From contig JAZHRO010000073.1 in assembly GCA_037157565.1 (NCBI GenBank), positions 179,477,001 to 179,541,000 of the forward strand: DNA of 64,000 bases. The letters are read 5' to 3'. This DNA is from Thalassia testudinum (Eukaryota > Streptophyta > Magnoliopsida > Alismatales > Hydrocharitaceae). The position numbers and the translations under genes are program-made. Numbering within the stretch: the first letter of the stretch is position 1; every line of letters starts with the position of its first letter. The notes beneath the pieces were generated by a model that was not told the origin of the DNA, ran no database searches, and saw only the letters and a list, made by a program, of their open reading frames with translations. Shown piece after piece: positions 43,825 through 54,818 of the stretch.

Positions 43825-45266
43825 CGGAAGTAACCCGCAACATCACAAATCTGAACAATCAGATTAGGGTTACTCCCACGCAAAGACCTGTAGGACATCT
43901 TCCGTCCCAACCCATGCCCAACCCTAATCACCAAGGGAACCATTATATAGGCAGAACTCCATACTATCCAAATCAGCCTCCTCCTAATCCACCACCTCAG
44001 CAGCTGCCCAGGTTTCTGCAATCACAGGCCCCCCCACCTCCTCCAAATAATAATCCGACTGCACATGCAGTTACTTTGAGGAGTGGGAAAACCACCACTG
44101 ACCCCGGGCCTTCACACAAACCTGGTGAAACACCTGTGCAAATTGACTTCCCACCTCCCCATCAGGAAGAAAAAGAAAAACAAAAATCTCAAGACAAGAT
44201 TCATGTCCCTTTCCCACAAGCTCTCTACCCCACCAACAACAAAAAAAAGAAATCTGAGCCCACTACAGAAGAACTCATGGAGCTATTTGGGCAAGTTCAT
44301 ATCAATATTCCTCTCCTAGATGCCATTAAATATATACCTGCCTATGCTAAATTTTTGAAGGAGATTTATACTCCTAAAAGGCAGGCCAAAAATCTAAGAC
44401 AGGTGCATCTTTCGAAGACAGTAAGCTCTGTCATACAAAGCAAGCTACCTCCTAAGAAGAAAGATCCGGGGGCGCCTTTAATTTCTGTAATTATTGATGA
44501 CACTACATTTAATCGCTCCCTCCTTGATCTTGGTGCCTCAGTTAATATTATTCCCACAAGTTTATTTGAAGAATTTCAGATAGGTGAATTCAAACCCGTT
44601 GAGGTTACCCTGCAATTAGCCGACCGATCTACAATCAAACCTCGTGGGATTGTCGAGGATGTTTTAGTCAAGGTCCAGAATTGTGTCTTCCCTGTAGACT
44701 TTCTGGTTCTTGACATTGAGGCACCTGAATCATTACTGGACTCCCCAATAATCCTTGGACGCCCCATTTTGGCCACTGCAAAGGCAAATATCAAGTGCCA
44801 CACAGGCAAAATGGATATTAACTGTGCAGGCCAAACTATCACTTTAGATATTTTTAAATCCACCAGGAGATTCCATGATGATAACTTCTTTGAGGACTCA
44901 GATACTGAAATTTCTAATATGGTTGAGGAGACAATGTTAATAAATACCTTTACCGACCATAATTTCTTTGAGGACTCTGATTCAGAATCAGTGGTCGGCG
45001 AAATCAGTGATCCGGGAACTTGTCTTGACCCCAAATTTATTCCTGATACCCCCCCTAAGCACCCTAACCCACCCACTATTCACACACCTAATTTTTCCAC
45101 ACTAACTTCCCCCAATCCTCACCATTCCTTCCCTGACCCCTTTCTTACGGACCTGCCACCAACCCCGCCCGAGTTTGGCACCCAACCTGATTTAAAACCA
45201 TGGCCAGACTCGGGCTACACTTATCATTTTCCATCCAACTTTGATCCCAATATTATTTCTAATTAA
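43788..45266 (+). pseudogene. Gag tail and aspartic protease of element G
   Basis: An open frame of 492 codons. It starts inside the gag tail with a coiled coil (MTEVTRNITNLNNQIRV). It continues through a Pro/Asn-rich segment and a conserved spacer (AVTLRSGKTT). The pre-protease motif VHINIPLLDAIKYIPAYAKFLKEI follows (about 44295-44365), then the protease LLDLGASVNIIPTS (about 44519-44560). The usual catalytic triplet Asp-Ser/Thr-Gly appears here as DLGAS, a form common in Athila-type elements. The end has PIILGRPILATAKANI and an acidic repeat (NFFEDSDTE, NFFEDSDSE). It stops at 45266 without RT. Confidence 0.9.
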
Positions 45267-45356
45267 TTTTCTAGGGATCTAGAAGAAGACACCTTTTTTG
45301 CGGGCATCCAAGTGTCCAATTATTTACATGATCTTACGTCTTCCGTGCATACCTTC

Positions 45357-45402
45357 ACGCCCGGCTGAATGGCGTAAAAGATAGCACTGGATGGGAGGTA
45401 AC
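45357..45402 (+). ncRNA. Post-coding RNA hairpin and GGGAGG block, element G
   Basis: Arms ACGCC (45357-45361) and GGCGT (45371-45375), a 9-base loop, then a block ending tgggaggtaac. E has the same order at 52911-52957 (gcgcc, ggcgt, then gggaggcaaccc). It is conserved at the same place although pol is absent in G. Confidence 0.6.
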
Positions 45403-45500
45403 TCATCATTTTTTCTTGCTTTCCTTTTTTCTTCTTTTTCCAGGTTTTGTTCATCCTAAACCCGACCGTTCTTCACTAAGGTGATCCCTTTTCCCACCTA

Positions 45501-45540
45501 ATGCATGAGGACATGGCATATCTTAAGCATGGGGGGGTGT
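45501..45540 (+). promoter_or_regulatory. Internal polypurine tract, element G
   Basis: gcatgaggacatggcatatc is followed by ttaagcatgggggggtgt. It resembles the terminal tract but lies 1.2 kb upstream of the LTR. It could prime a second plus strand. Confidence 0.6.
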
Positions 45541-46729
45541 TTTTAAATTTGACGATCGATTTAGGATTTTCAAAACCTAAAAATATGCATTTTTCTTTAA
45601 TTTACTTCCTGCTTGCATACCCAAAAAAAAAAAATTAAAAATGTTGAAAACTTGTTGAGGAAAAATTTTGAAATCGGGACTAAGGTCGAAAAATTCACTT
45701 TTGGTACAATGGGATTTAATCTTTAACAAACTAAGGATGAGGACATGGATCTGATCATTGGAATTACATGGTCTATTTTAGACTAGATCAAATATCCTTC
45801 TCTAAAATTCCACCTGAACTCATGATAGTTCAAGTGACTTGATCCTATTTTGTAATGTGGAAAGTATTTGACTTAGCTTCTGATTCAAAAACTTGCATGT
45901 CTTGAGAAACTTCTTGTGTCTATTTTCACGCACAAGCCAACACTTAAAAATAATTAAAAATTTGAAAAACTCCCTTGTTTGGATTTAGTAAAAGTCTGAA
46001 GCAGATCATTGGTTTGAGTTCCCACCGCCGAGAAGGAGAAAAATGCCTCCTTTGAGGACGCGATGTCAACATGTTACCACCTCGGCGCTGCTCCATATCT
46101 ATATTTGATATCCTTAGACGGAGCATTAAAGCACATTTTAGCAGCTCAAGTGTCTTGGACGGTGCTCTACCTATAGTGTCGGAGCAAGAGCTTGAGTTTG
46201 CTTGGAGCGCCCCTTTTCACCGCATCATGTTTTGGGGTTGTGAGCTCATGGGTGGTGTCATGGACAGTGCTATCCCGAAGTACTGGCGCCAGAGCCCCAT
46301 CAAGGAATGGTAACGGGAATGATGATCCTGACACATCTGTTGTAAGACTAAGCTAAAAATAAGCATGGGGGAGAAAAAAAAAAATAATAATAATAATAAC
46401 ACGTCCTTATAAATGTTGGCTTTCACAAGCACAGACACAAGGTTTTAAAGGATTTTGCAAGTTGCGAATCGGATTCATGAGCCAGAAAAATCCTAGAAAC
46501 AAACATTTCAAGTCATCTGAATTAACAAGGGGTTAATTTGTGAATTTTCTGGAGGATATATTGATCCTGTTCTATCTAATGGTTGAATCCAAAAATAAAT
46601 CCCAATGTTTATCTTTAACGAATCCCGTACCTCCTGTGTTTTAATCTACCAAGGTCCCTTAATCTCTTTTTCTCCTCAAAAGTCAAAAAAATTAGATTTC
46701 CCAAAAATTCTGTTTTCCAAAAAATTAAA
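45541..46729 (+). other. 3' untranslated region of element G
   Basis: It lies between the internal tract and the terminal hairpin, with no gene visible. A segment at 46150-46310 (ggacagtgctatcccgaag) resembles the repeats in the same region of E (53909-54056). A taa microsatellite lies near 46385-46400. Confidence 0.55.
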
Positions 46730-46768
46730 CTTTTGCTAAGAGACTAGCAAAAGATAAGCATGGGGGTG
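46730..46768 (+). promoter_or_regulatory. Terminal hairpin and polypurine tract, element G
   Basis: Arms CTTTTGCTA (46730-46738) and TAGCAAAAG (46745-46753) enclose a 6-base loop. Next is agcatgggggtg (46757-46768), which abuts the 3' LTR. Confidence 0.85.
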
Positions 46769-49012
46769 TGGTAAACGCCAGTTTATCATCATTCTTACGC
46801 AATAAAACAAACCTAGCTCTTAGGATTTTATTCCGCAAACAGGTTTTTGGGCTGCATTTAGGCATAAATTAGGTTAGGCATGCATTGCATCTTTTATTTG
46901 TCTTTTTAATATGTTTTTGTGAGTGTTAGGGATGTACAGATATGCAGATCCTTAAAACCCTAGCACTCAAGAAGGCAAATGGTGAAGGAGAAGCCCAGAC
47001 TAGTTGGAACTCAGCTCGTTCCAGCTCACCACAGCTGGAACCTAGCTCACTTGAACTAGGGTTAGCTCATCCCAGCTCCATTCAGCTAATCTCAGCTAAA
47101 TGGTAGCTCAAGAGAGTCCATCTTAGCCCACCCTAGCTCAAGTCAGCTCAGATCCAGCTCAACTTAGCTGAGTCTAGCTCATCTCAGCTCCCACTAGTTC
47201 ACAGGGAGCTCTAGCTAGCTCAGCTGAGTTGACAGGAGTTCACTCCAGCTCAGATCCAGCTACATCCAGCTCCACTCAAATCCAGCCAGCTGAAGAAGAA
47301 CTCATCCCAGCTCAGGAAGCTCAAGTCCAGCTCCCGGGGACTTAGCTTAGCTCAGCTCAGTTGAGCTATGCTACCTTAGCTGCCTCAACCAGCTTGATTC
47401 TCCCCGGGAACACCAAACCTAGCTCACCTCAGCTCACTATGGTAGAAGCTAGCTTACTTTAGCTCGGCTTAGTAGCTAGCAAAGCACTAGCAAGCTAAGC
47501 CAGCTAGAGTAGCTCCATGCCAGCCTCTTCAGCAGCAGCCAGCTCCAATTTCAGCTCCAGACTTCTCCTCCTCAGCTCCTCCCTCCAAACCCTAGCTCCA
47601 ACACCTTCTCCTCTACTCCTCCATTAGCTAAGCTAGCTTAGCTTAGCTTAGCTATGCTCCAACTCCCTTGGCTTGTACCACCCCAAAAACCCACCTAACA
47701 ACTCCACCCAACTAGCTCCACCTAAGCTCCACATAAGCTAACCTACTTGGCACCAACCTAACCTACCCACCACCTCCAAAAGACACCTAAAAGTGGTGCC
47801 AAAAACTACCCTAACCACCCCCTTAATGGCGCCACTTTTCCCTCCAAAATTCCCCCTCATCTCCACCACACAATTCCCCTTGAATCCATCTCCACCATCC
47901 ACCTAACCCCCCTTCTAGAAGACCCCATGTTGGCACCAAAATGGTGGTGTCTCTCCATCACCAAAATACACCAACACCACCATAACCACCCCCTTTAACA
48001 CCCCTTGGGTTGGCGCCAACTCACCTTAGCCATAGGATCACCAACCACCTCCATCCTTCCATCCTAGCCCTCCTTTTCAAGGGGCACCTTAACCCCCCAT
48101 CCTACCCTATAAAAAGACCACTACCCACCACCATTCAAGTCATCCTTGGATACCAATTTCACTCTCATATTCCACCAAGAAGCCCACGTCCAAGAGAGAA
48201 GAAGAAGAAGAAGATTAAGGGGATATTTTGCCCCCTTGGTGCCTTCCCCTCTTCCCTTCTCTCTTGGGTCACGCCAGCCAAAGGAGAAGCCAGGCAAGGA
48301 AGATCTTGGAGGAGATCTTGAAGGTGGTCACACCACCTTGGAGGAGTTTTTGAGGGTGGTGCACGCCCACCCCTTGGAGAGAGCATTGAAGGTGGAAGCT
48401 TCCACCTTGGAGGAGCTCTCAAGGAAGGAGAAGAAGGAGGCCCTCTTTTCAAGCCAAGGAGCAGCTAGGCTTGGAGCAAGAAGATGCCCTTCTTCACCAT
48501 TTTTTCAAGAGGATTTGTGTTTCTTTTCTTGCTTTTAGATTTCTTTAGTTCTAGTAGAAGCATTCCTCTACTTGTCCTTGAAAGGAACACTCATTCTACT
48601 CAATCAAATTGCCTTCTTTTAGCTTTTTATTGTAGTTGTTACTTTTGGTTCTAGCACTTGTTTCACCTCTTCTTCCTAATTACTCTAGGCCTCCACTTGC
48701 CTAGAGTGAGCTTAGGAAGAAGATATTTCTATCTTTTAAATTTTAGTTAAGTATTTGTAGGTGTTAGTACTTTTCGTTACAATTCGCATTTTGCCCTCGT
48801 CTTTTCAAAATAAAAAAATTACATATTGAAAAATATCAAAAAGAAAGTTGAGATCTGTCTGTAAGCAAGAGGATTAATTTTGCAATTTTTGCCTCCTTGG
48901 ATGACCCTAGATACTCTCCTATCTAGGATATAAATTTAAAAGCGAAAGCGGATTCGCGTGTTACAACGACGTTAAAAACCCGCTTTTACAAATCACGTGT
49001 ATTTTGCTATCA
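46769..49012 (+). repeat. 3' LTR of element G
   Basis: It matches the 5' LTR with about 1.5% differences in the part I compared. It begins TGGTAAACGCC, so one arm of the terminal hairpin has a mismatch, and ends GCTATCA. TATA box at 48108-48115. The first arm of the GGCGCC inverted repeat has decayed to GGTGCC. Confidence 0.95.
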
Positions 49013-50067
49013 GCCGCAAGCACCTCTTTTCCCCACACCAAACCAGAACTAGGCCGGCAAAACAACATCGGACCCACCTTATCCAAGCTACTCCCAGCCT
49101 GGTAATACAAACCCTAACCCTAGATTGGTCATCGAGGACACACTCGTCCCAGATCAAGAGCCTGAGCCAATTCTAGAAGAACCATCTAAGGTTCCATTTC
49201 CTGAGGCTTTGACCAAGGGAAAAAGGACAACCAGACTTTTGGCATCTGAGGAGGACCTGGTTAAGATCTTTGAGTAGGTCCATATAAACACCCCATTGAT
49301 GGATGCGATACGCCACGTACCGGCTTACGCACAATTTCTGAAAGAGGTGTGTACACCTAAGCATAGGCCGCGAACCAAAAGCGGGAATCCAATCGTACTG
49401 TGGGAGCAAGCCAGCTCCATCATTTTGAGCAAACTCCAGCCTAAGGCAAAAGATCCAGGCACCCCTCTGATCTAATGTGCAATCGGTGATATACAATTCG
49501 ACCGAGCTTTATTGGACTTAGGAGCCTCCATAAATTTGATACCTACATCCCTATTAGGCTACTTCGAGGAATATGAGCTTAAACCGACATAAATGACTTT
49601 ACAGCTAGCTGACCGATCAATTAAGTCACGAAAAGAAATTCTCGAGAATGTCGTTGTTAGGGTGCGGGATTTCTATTTTCCAGCATATTTCATTGTCTTA
49701 GATATGGACGCTCCTGAGAATGTGAAGAATACACCAATCATACTTGGGAGACACTTTCTGGCCACTACTAGGGCCAATATCAATTGTGAGGAGGGCCAAA
49801 TTGAATTAAAATTTGGGAGCAAGACGCTAAAGATCGACATTTTCAAGGCCAAACAAGGAATTAATTGCGGAGTTATATAACAAATATGTGATATCGAGGC
49901 TATGGTTGACGATCTATATATCGAGGAACACTAGACTATTTTGATCAACCACAAGAAGATTAAAACCCTCAATTAGAGGAGTCCGAACTCAACCTAGACA
50001 CACCCATAGCTCCTTCCTTTGCTCCCGACACCTACCTGAACCACCCGCTGCTAATGACAACCCAGTA
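49013..50067 (+). pseudogene. Protease region of element E
   Basis: Continues the E frame after G (CAG CCG CAA codons). It shows VHINTPLMDAIRHVPAYAQFLKEV (about 49280-49350), a protease motif LLDLGASINLIPTS (about 49512-49555) and PIILGRHFLATTRANI (about 49735-49780). Stops at 49276, 49474 and 49590 break it. The region after 49880 has no further motif. Confidence 0.88.
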
Positions 50068-50880
50068 ATGGAATTAAAGCCTCTTCCCAATCATCTCAAG
50101 TACGTCTTTTTAGGTTCTAATCAGACATTTTTTGTGATTATCAACTCCCCACTCACACTTGATCAGGAAACACACCTAATTTCTATTCTCCAGCAGCATT
50201 GGAGAGCCATTGGATGGACTCTCGATGATCTGACTGATATCAGTCCTTCATACTGCACACATCACATATACACTGAAGAGGGCTCACGACCATCCCATGA
50301 AATGCAGAGATGACTAAATCCAAATTTGCAGGAGGTCGTGAAAAAGGATATCATTAAGTGGTTAGATGCAGGGATCATCTACCCGATCTTCGACAGTCGA
50401 TGGGTGAGTCCAATCTAGGTTATGCCTAAGAAGGCAGGACTCACCGTCATCACAACTGAAACCAGAGAAACCATACCGATCTGTATAGAAAACTCATGGA
50501 GAGTCTACGTTGATTACAGAAGACTCAATTCCTCCATGAAGAAGGATCATTTCCCACTACCGTTCATTGATCAGATTCTCGAGAAACTAGCGGGAAATCG
50601 ATTCTTCTGCTTTTTGGATGGGTACTCCGGTTACAATCAGGTTGCAATCCATCCCAAGGACCAAGAGAAGACCACCTTCACCTGCCCCTTCGAAACATAT
50701 GCATTCTGAAGGATGCCATTCGATCTCTACAATGCACCAGCTACTTTTCAACGGTGCATACTTGCCATATTCTCAGATATGATAGGTGAGTATCTTGACG
50801 ATTGCCTCCTGCACTTGGTCCAGATCCTCAGGCGATGCATTAACGTGAATCTGGTTCTTTCCTGGAAAAGAGCCACTTCA
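50068..50880 (+). pseudogene. Reverse transcriptase of element E, catalytic motif lost
   Basis: Conserved RT parts are KKDIIKWLDAGIIYPI, SRWVSPI, WRVYVDYRRLNSSMKKDHFPLPFIDQ, RFFCFLDGYSGYNQVAIHP (about 50600-50650) and FDLYNAPATFQRC. Close relatives have an Asp-Asp catalytic motif just after GEYL. Here GEYL at 50785-50796 is joined directly to DDCLLHLVQILRRC, which normally lies over ten residues downstream, so that segment is missing. Stops at 50312, 50418 and 50708. It cannot be active. Confidence 0.9.
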
Positions 50881-51640
50881 TGGTTCCTGAGGGAATTGTC
50901 TTGGGACATCTTATCTATGAAAAGGGCATCCAGGTTGATCGAGCCAAGGTGAATCTGATTTCCAAACTCCCTATGCCGAGCTCGATCAAAGACATCCAAT
51001 CCTTTCTAGGGCACGTCGATTTTTACCGTCAATTCATTCCCAATTTCTCGAAAATCGTGCGCCCCCCGACTAATCTGTTATCTAAGGATGTCCCCTTTGA
51101 AATCTCCAAGGAGTGCACTCAGGCATTTGAGATCCTGCGTGATCGAGTTACCCAAGCACCTATCCAACAGTCCCCTAATTGGTCTCTACCCTTTGAGATC
51201 ATGTGTGATGCATCTGATTACGTTGTAGGGGCGGTACTTGGGCAGAAAATTGATGGGAAACCCGTGGTCATCTACTACTCTAGCAAGACACTTGACGAGG
51301 CTTAGCGTAACTACACTGTTACTGAAAAAGAGCTGCTAGCCGTAGTATTTTCCCTAGAAAAATTCAGTTCGTATCTTTTGGGTTCCCGTGTTATCATTTA
51401 CTTGGATCACACTACTGTGAGGCACCTCCTTGCAAAGAAGGACGCGAAACCTCGACTAATCCGCTGGATCTTGCTGTTGCAAGTGTTTAACCTCAAGATT
51501 CTCGACAAGGCGGAAAAACAGAACGTAGTAGCTGATCACTTGTCCTGCCTTCCTTCTGACATTATCGACCCTTCCGGACCCATTACAGAACACTTTCCCG
51601 ATGAGCACCTCCTGACTATCAATACGGGACTTCCATGGTT
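50881..51640 (+). pseudogene. RNase H and connection domain of element E
   Basis: The segments PEGIVLGHLIYEKGIQVDRAKV and FLGHVDFYRQFIPNFS link RT to RNase H. The RNase H-like part contains FEIMCDASDYVVGAVLGQ, IYYSSKTLDEA, TVTEKELLAVVFSLEKF, SRVIIYLDHTTVRHLLAKKDAKPRL and KQNVVADHLSCLP. A TAG at 51303 splits it. The usual acidic residues (Asp in CDAS, Glu in EKE, Asp in YLDH and ADH) are present. Confidence 0.88.
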
Positions 51641-52903
51641 TGTTGATCTAGTAAACTACTTGGCATCACATCAGATCCCGTCCGATTGGCCGAGGGCCAA
51701 GAAGGACAAATTGCTTTCCGATGCCAAGTACTATATTTGGGAAGACCCATACCTCTTTCGCATTGGTGCTGATCAAATCATCAAACGGTGTGTTCCAGAA
51801 GTAGAAATTCAGGACATTTTGTCCTACCATGACCAGGCCTGCGGTGGACACTTCTCTAGACATTAAACCACAGCAAAAGTCCTCTAATGCGACTTTTATT
51901 GGCCCACGATTTTCAAAGATGCATACAATCACTGTAAGGCATGCACTCGTTGCCAGACCTTGGGCTACAAGAGCCACCGAGATTGATGCATTTACAGTCG
52001 ATTCTCATATGCGAAATCTTCGATATTTGGGGGATCAATTTCATGGGACAGCTTCGAATACATTCTTCTCGCTGTTGACTACATGTCCAAATGGATCGAA
52101 GCCATTCCGACCCGAACCAACGATTATAAGGTGGTAATCAAATTCATTCATCAGAACATCTTTTCTCGGTTCGGGATTCCACGTGCCATAATCTCCAATG
52201 GAGGGACCCATTTCACAAGTGCTCAATTCAGATCACTGATGACCAAGTATGGGATATCGCATCGAATATCTACTCCTTATCACCCCCAAACCAACAGTTT
52301 AGTTGAGCTATCAAATCGGGAGATCAAGAAAACCCTCCAGGTCACTGTCTGACCTGACAGGAAAGATTAGTTATCCCAACTTCTGGAAGCCTTGTGGGCT
52401 TATAGGATTGCCCACAAAACCCAATTAGCATGTCTCCCTTCAGATTGGTGTATGAGAAGGCATGTCACCTCCCCGCCGAATTGGAGCACAAAGCCTATTG
52501 GGTAGTACGGAACTGCAATCTCGATCTTTCTAAGGCAGGAACCCACAGAAAGCTTCAAATGAGCAAGATCGATGAATTATGCCATGACGCGTATGAGAAC
52601 TCGTGAATTTACAAAGAGTGGGTCAAGGCCTTTCACAGCAAGCACATATCCAGAAAGATCTTTCATCCTCGTCAAAAGGTCCTACTCTTTGATGCCAAAC
52701 TGAAACTCTTCCCAAGAAAACTCCGATCAAAATGGATTGGACCTTACCTTATCCGACAAATCTTTGGAAATGGAGTCGTCGAAATCAGCCAACCCAGCCT
52801 TAATTCTGAACCTTTCGTCATGAACGGTCAAAGACTCAAACCGTTCATTGAACTCACCGATACGAACTTGGCAGAGGTAACTTTTACCCTCCATTCTCCC
52901 TGA
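51641..52903 (+). pseudogene. Integrase of element E, active-site residue altered
   Basis: An N-terminal zinc-binding part has HDQACGGHFSRH and CKACTRCQ (about 51828-51950). The core follows: VDYMSKWIEAIPT (first Asp, about 52074), ISNGGTHFTSAQF (about 52190-52230) and LVELSNREIKK (Glu, about 52303). In relatives the middle motif is ISDGG, so the second catalytic Asp is Asn here. A C-terminal part (KLKLFPRKLRSKWIGPYLI, about 52700-52750) follows. Stops and frame changes at 51864, 51985 and 52350 break it. Confidence 0.9.
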
Positions 52904-52910
52904 GCTCATT

Positions 52911-52957
52911 GCGCCCGGCTAATGGCGTTAAACTCAACGCTTAACGGGAGGCAACCC
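52911..52957 (+). ncRNA. Post-pol hairpin and GGGAGGCAACCC block, element E
   Basis: Arms GCGCC (52911-52915) and GGCGT (52924-52928) pair with one G-U. The block gttaaactcaacgcttaacg follows, then ggaggcaaccc. Counterpart of 45357-45402 in G. Confidence 0.65.
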
Positions 52958-54473
52958 ATCATCCTTTTGAAAAACCCGAAACTCTTCTCGACACATCTCA
53001 TGCTAAACTCATATTGCACTTTAGGGTTCGTCCATTAGAACAGCCAACTCTACCTCTGCTACCCATACCAAAGCTTGAAATTGTCTGCAACAGTCACCTC
53101 GACCCATCCACCCACCCAAATCCTGTTCTAATGTACGATCTAACCTGAACTCGAAACCACCTAATTTACAATGAGGGCATTGCAAATCGTAGGCATGGGA
53201 GGGGGTATTAAAGTGCAAAACGCTGTGACAATCACTGCACAAGAATGGGTTTCAATCAAAAAAAAATGAAAAATGAGAAAAAAAAGAGAGAGAGGAGGTC
53301 AAGGAAAAAGAGGAGCTAATTTTGAGAAAAGAATGAAAAGAAAGGAGCACAAAATAAAGAACAAAATTGAGTCCCTTAGAAACAATTTAGAACTTACCTA
53401 CCTTCTAGGTTGGATCCAATGATGAAATAAGTCCTGAAATGTTAAAAACATAAGGGATTAGTGACGAATACTGACCTTAGGCCTCTTGGATCATTTTATG
53501 ATTTAAACATTCACGTACTTGTCAAGTTCTGGATTAGTCCTTAAGAGGTCGAGGAAAATGCAATGCTTGTGTATTAGGTCTAAGGCTTAGGGAGTATTCA
53601 GTCCCATTGACTGACCTCTGGTTTGCGGGACTCAGTAACTTGAGCACCCTAAATCACACACAGTCTGGTTCAGTGCACTTTAAAGTTAAAATCATGCCAA
53701 AAGGCATTAATCTATTCTGAAATGGTCCTAAGATCTAGATTAGGAGTGGCTCGAAGATACAAGTTGATTTGGATGAATTCCCAATGCAAAGAGGTGGGAA
53801 AATTCCCCTCGAAGATGTGTAATAACATATTGTCTCCTCGATGCTTATCTCCAAGGATATCTAAATATCCTACCAGGGGCATGTAAGCACCTTTTGCTGG
53901 TTCAGATGCCATGGGCGGGATTATCCCGAAATCACAATTGCCAGGGTCTAGATCTAGCTACAGAACACCATGGGCAGGATTATCTTGAAATCTCGAAAGC
54001 CAGGGTTCTGGGGGTTGCCATGGGCAGTGCTATCTCGAAGCATCGAATGCCAGGGACCCTACGAGGATTGATGGTGGGGACAAGGAATCCGATACAAATC
54101 GTATTTAGAGCCAATCCTAGGATGGATCTAAGGAAAAATATAATGAAAAGAAGAGAGAGAGAAAGCTCTCCACAAATGAAAATCTCCTTCTAATCTCTCT
54201 TTTACAAAATGCACTGATAAACTAAACTGGACTAACCATGTTTCAAGCACGAGTGTTTTAACCATTCAGTCCAACAAACCTTAGGATAGTTCCTGCAGGC
54301 CTTAGAAACCTTCGCGGCAGACTGAGGCGAAAGCTAGTCAAGTCTGGATCTGGACTAGTAACTGAGTACCTCTAGGCCTACTATTGGTATTAAGATCTGA
54401 TTCCTAGAGACGTGGCTTAGTAGGGCATCCTGACAGTTAAATCTGACCTAGACAATTGGTTTGTTTCATTTAG
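52958..54473 (+). other. 3' untranslated region of element E
   Basis: No gene visible. The internal polypurine tract is at 53171-53208 (gcatgggaggggg). Three direct copies of a ccatgggcaggattatc-type unit begin at 53909, 53968 and 54019, spaced 59 and 51 bp; each ends in gccaggg or agccaggg. A purine-rich run lies at 53262-53350. Confidence 0.6.
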
Positions 54474-54511
54474 TTTTGCTAAGGGACTAGCAAAAGCTAG
54501 GCATGGGGGTA
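54474..54511 (+). promoter_or_regulatory. Terminal hairpin and polypurine tract, element E
   Basis: TTTTGCTA (54474-54481), 6-base loop, TAGCAAAA (54488-54495), then aggcatgggggta directly beside the LTR start at 54512. Confidence 0.85.
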
Positions 54512-54818
54512 TGATGGGAACACCATCATGAGCCATAACTAGCTCAATTTGATCTTATTAAGTCATTAAAAGCTCCTACATACCCATTGGAAGGTCATAA
54601 GGGCACCATACACTGATTTGTGAAGAAAACTAGAAAACAAGGTTAAAACTGTAATTTTACCATCAGATCATGAATACAGTACAATCACGGGTTTTTCCAA
54701 GGGGTAATTAAGGGTCAAATGTTCCTAAAAGGCTAACAAGTGGGTTAGAACAGACAGAAAAGGGTTTGCATGTGTTTTGAGAATTAAATGACTTTTGAAA
54801 CCATAAAAACAGACCCGC
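54512..54818 (+). repeat. 3' LTR of element E, first part
   Basis: Begins TGATGGGAACACCATCA as in the 5' LTR and matches it over 300 bp. It is cut at 54818 by element H, which duplicated cccgc. Confidence 0.9.

Larger units (their letters stand above)
38475..49012 (+). mobile_element. Element G: non-autonomous gypsy element with gag and protease only
   Basis: A 10.5-kb element, TG...CA, is inserted in the gag tail of E. Its flanks gcagc (38470-38474) and gccgc (49013-49017) are a target duplication with one change. LTRs are 2,243 and 2,244 bp; about nine differences are visible in the first 600 bp, so it is younger than B and H. Internally it has primer site, leader, gag, a protease frame ending at 45266, then the conserved post-coding hairpin and internal polypurine tract. 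RT, RNase H and integrase are absent between 45266 and 46768, so another element must have supplied them. Confidence 0.95.

Noticed and set aside
38475..49012. G and E as one element with repeated LTRs
   Set aside because: The E gag tail is continuous from 38470 to 49013 when G is removed, and the LTR families differ, so G is an insertion.
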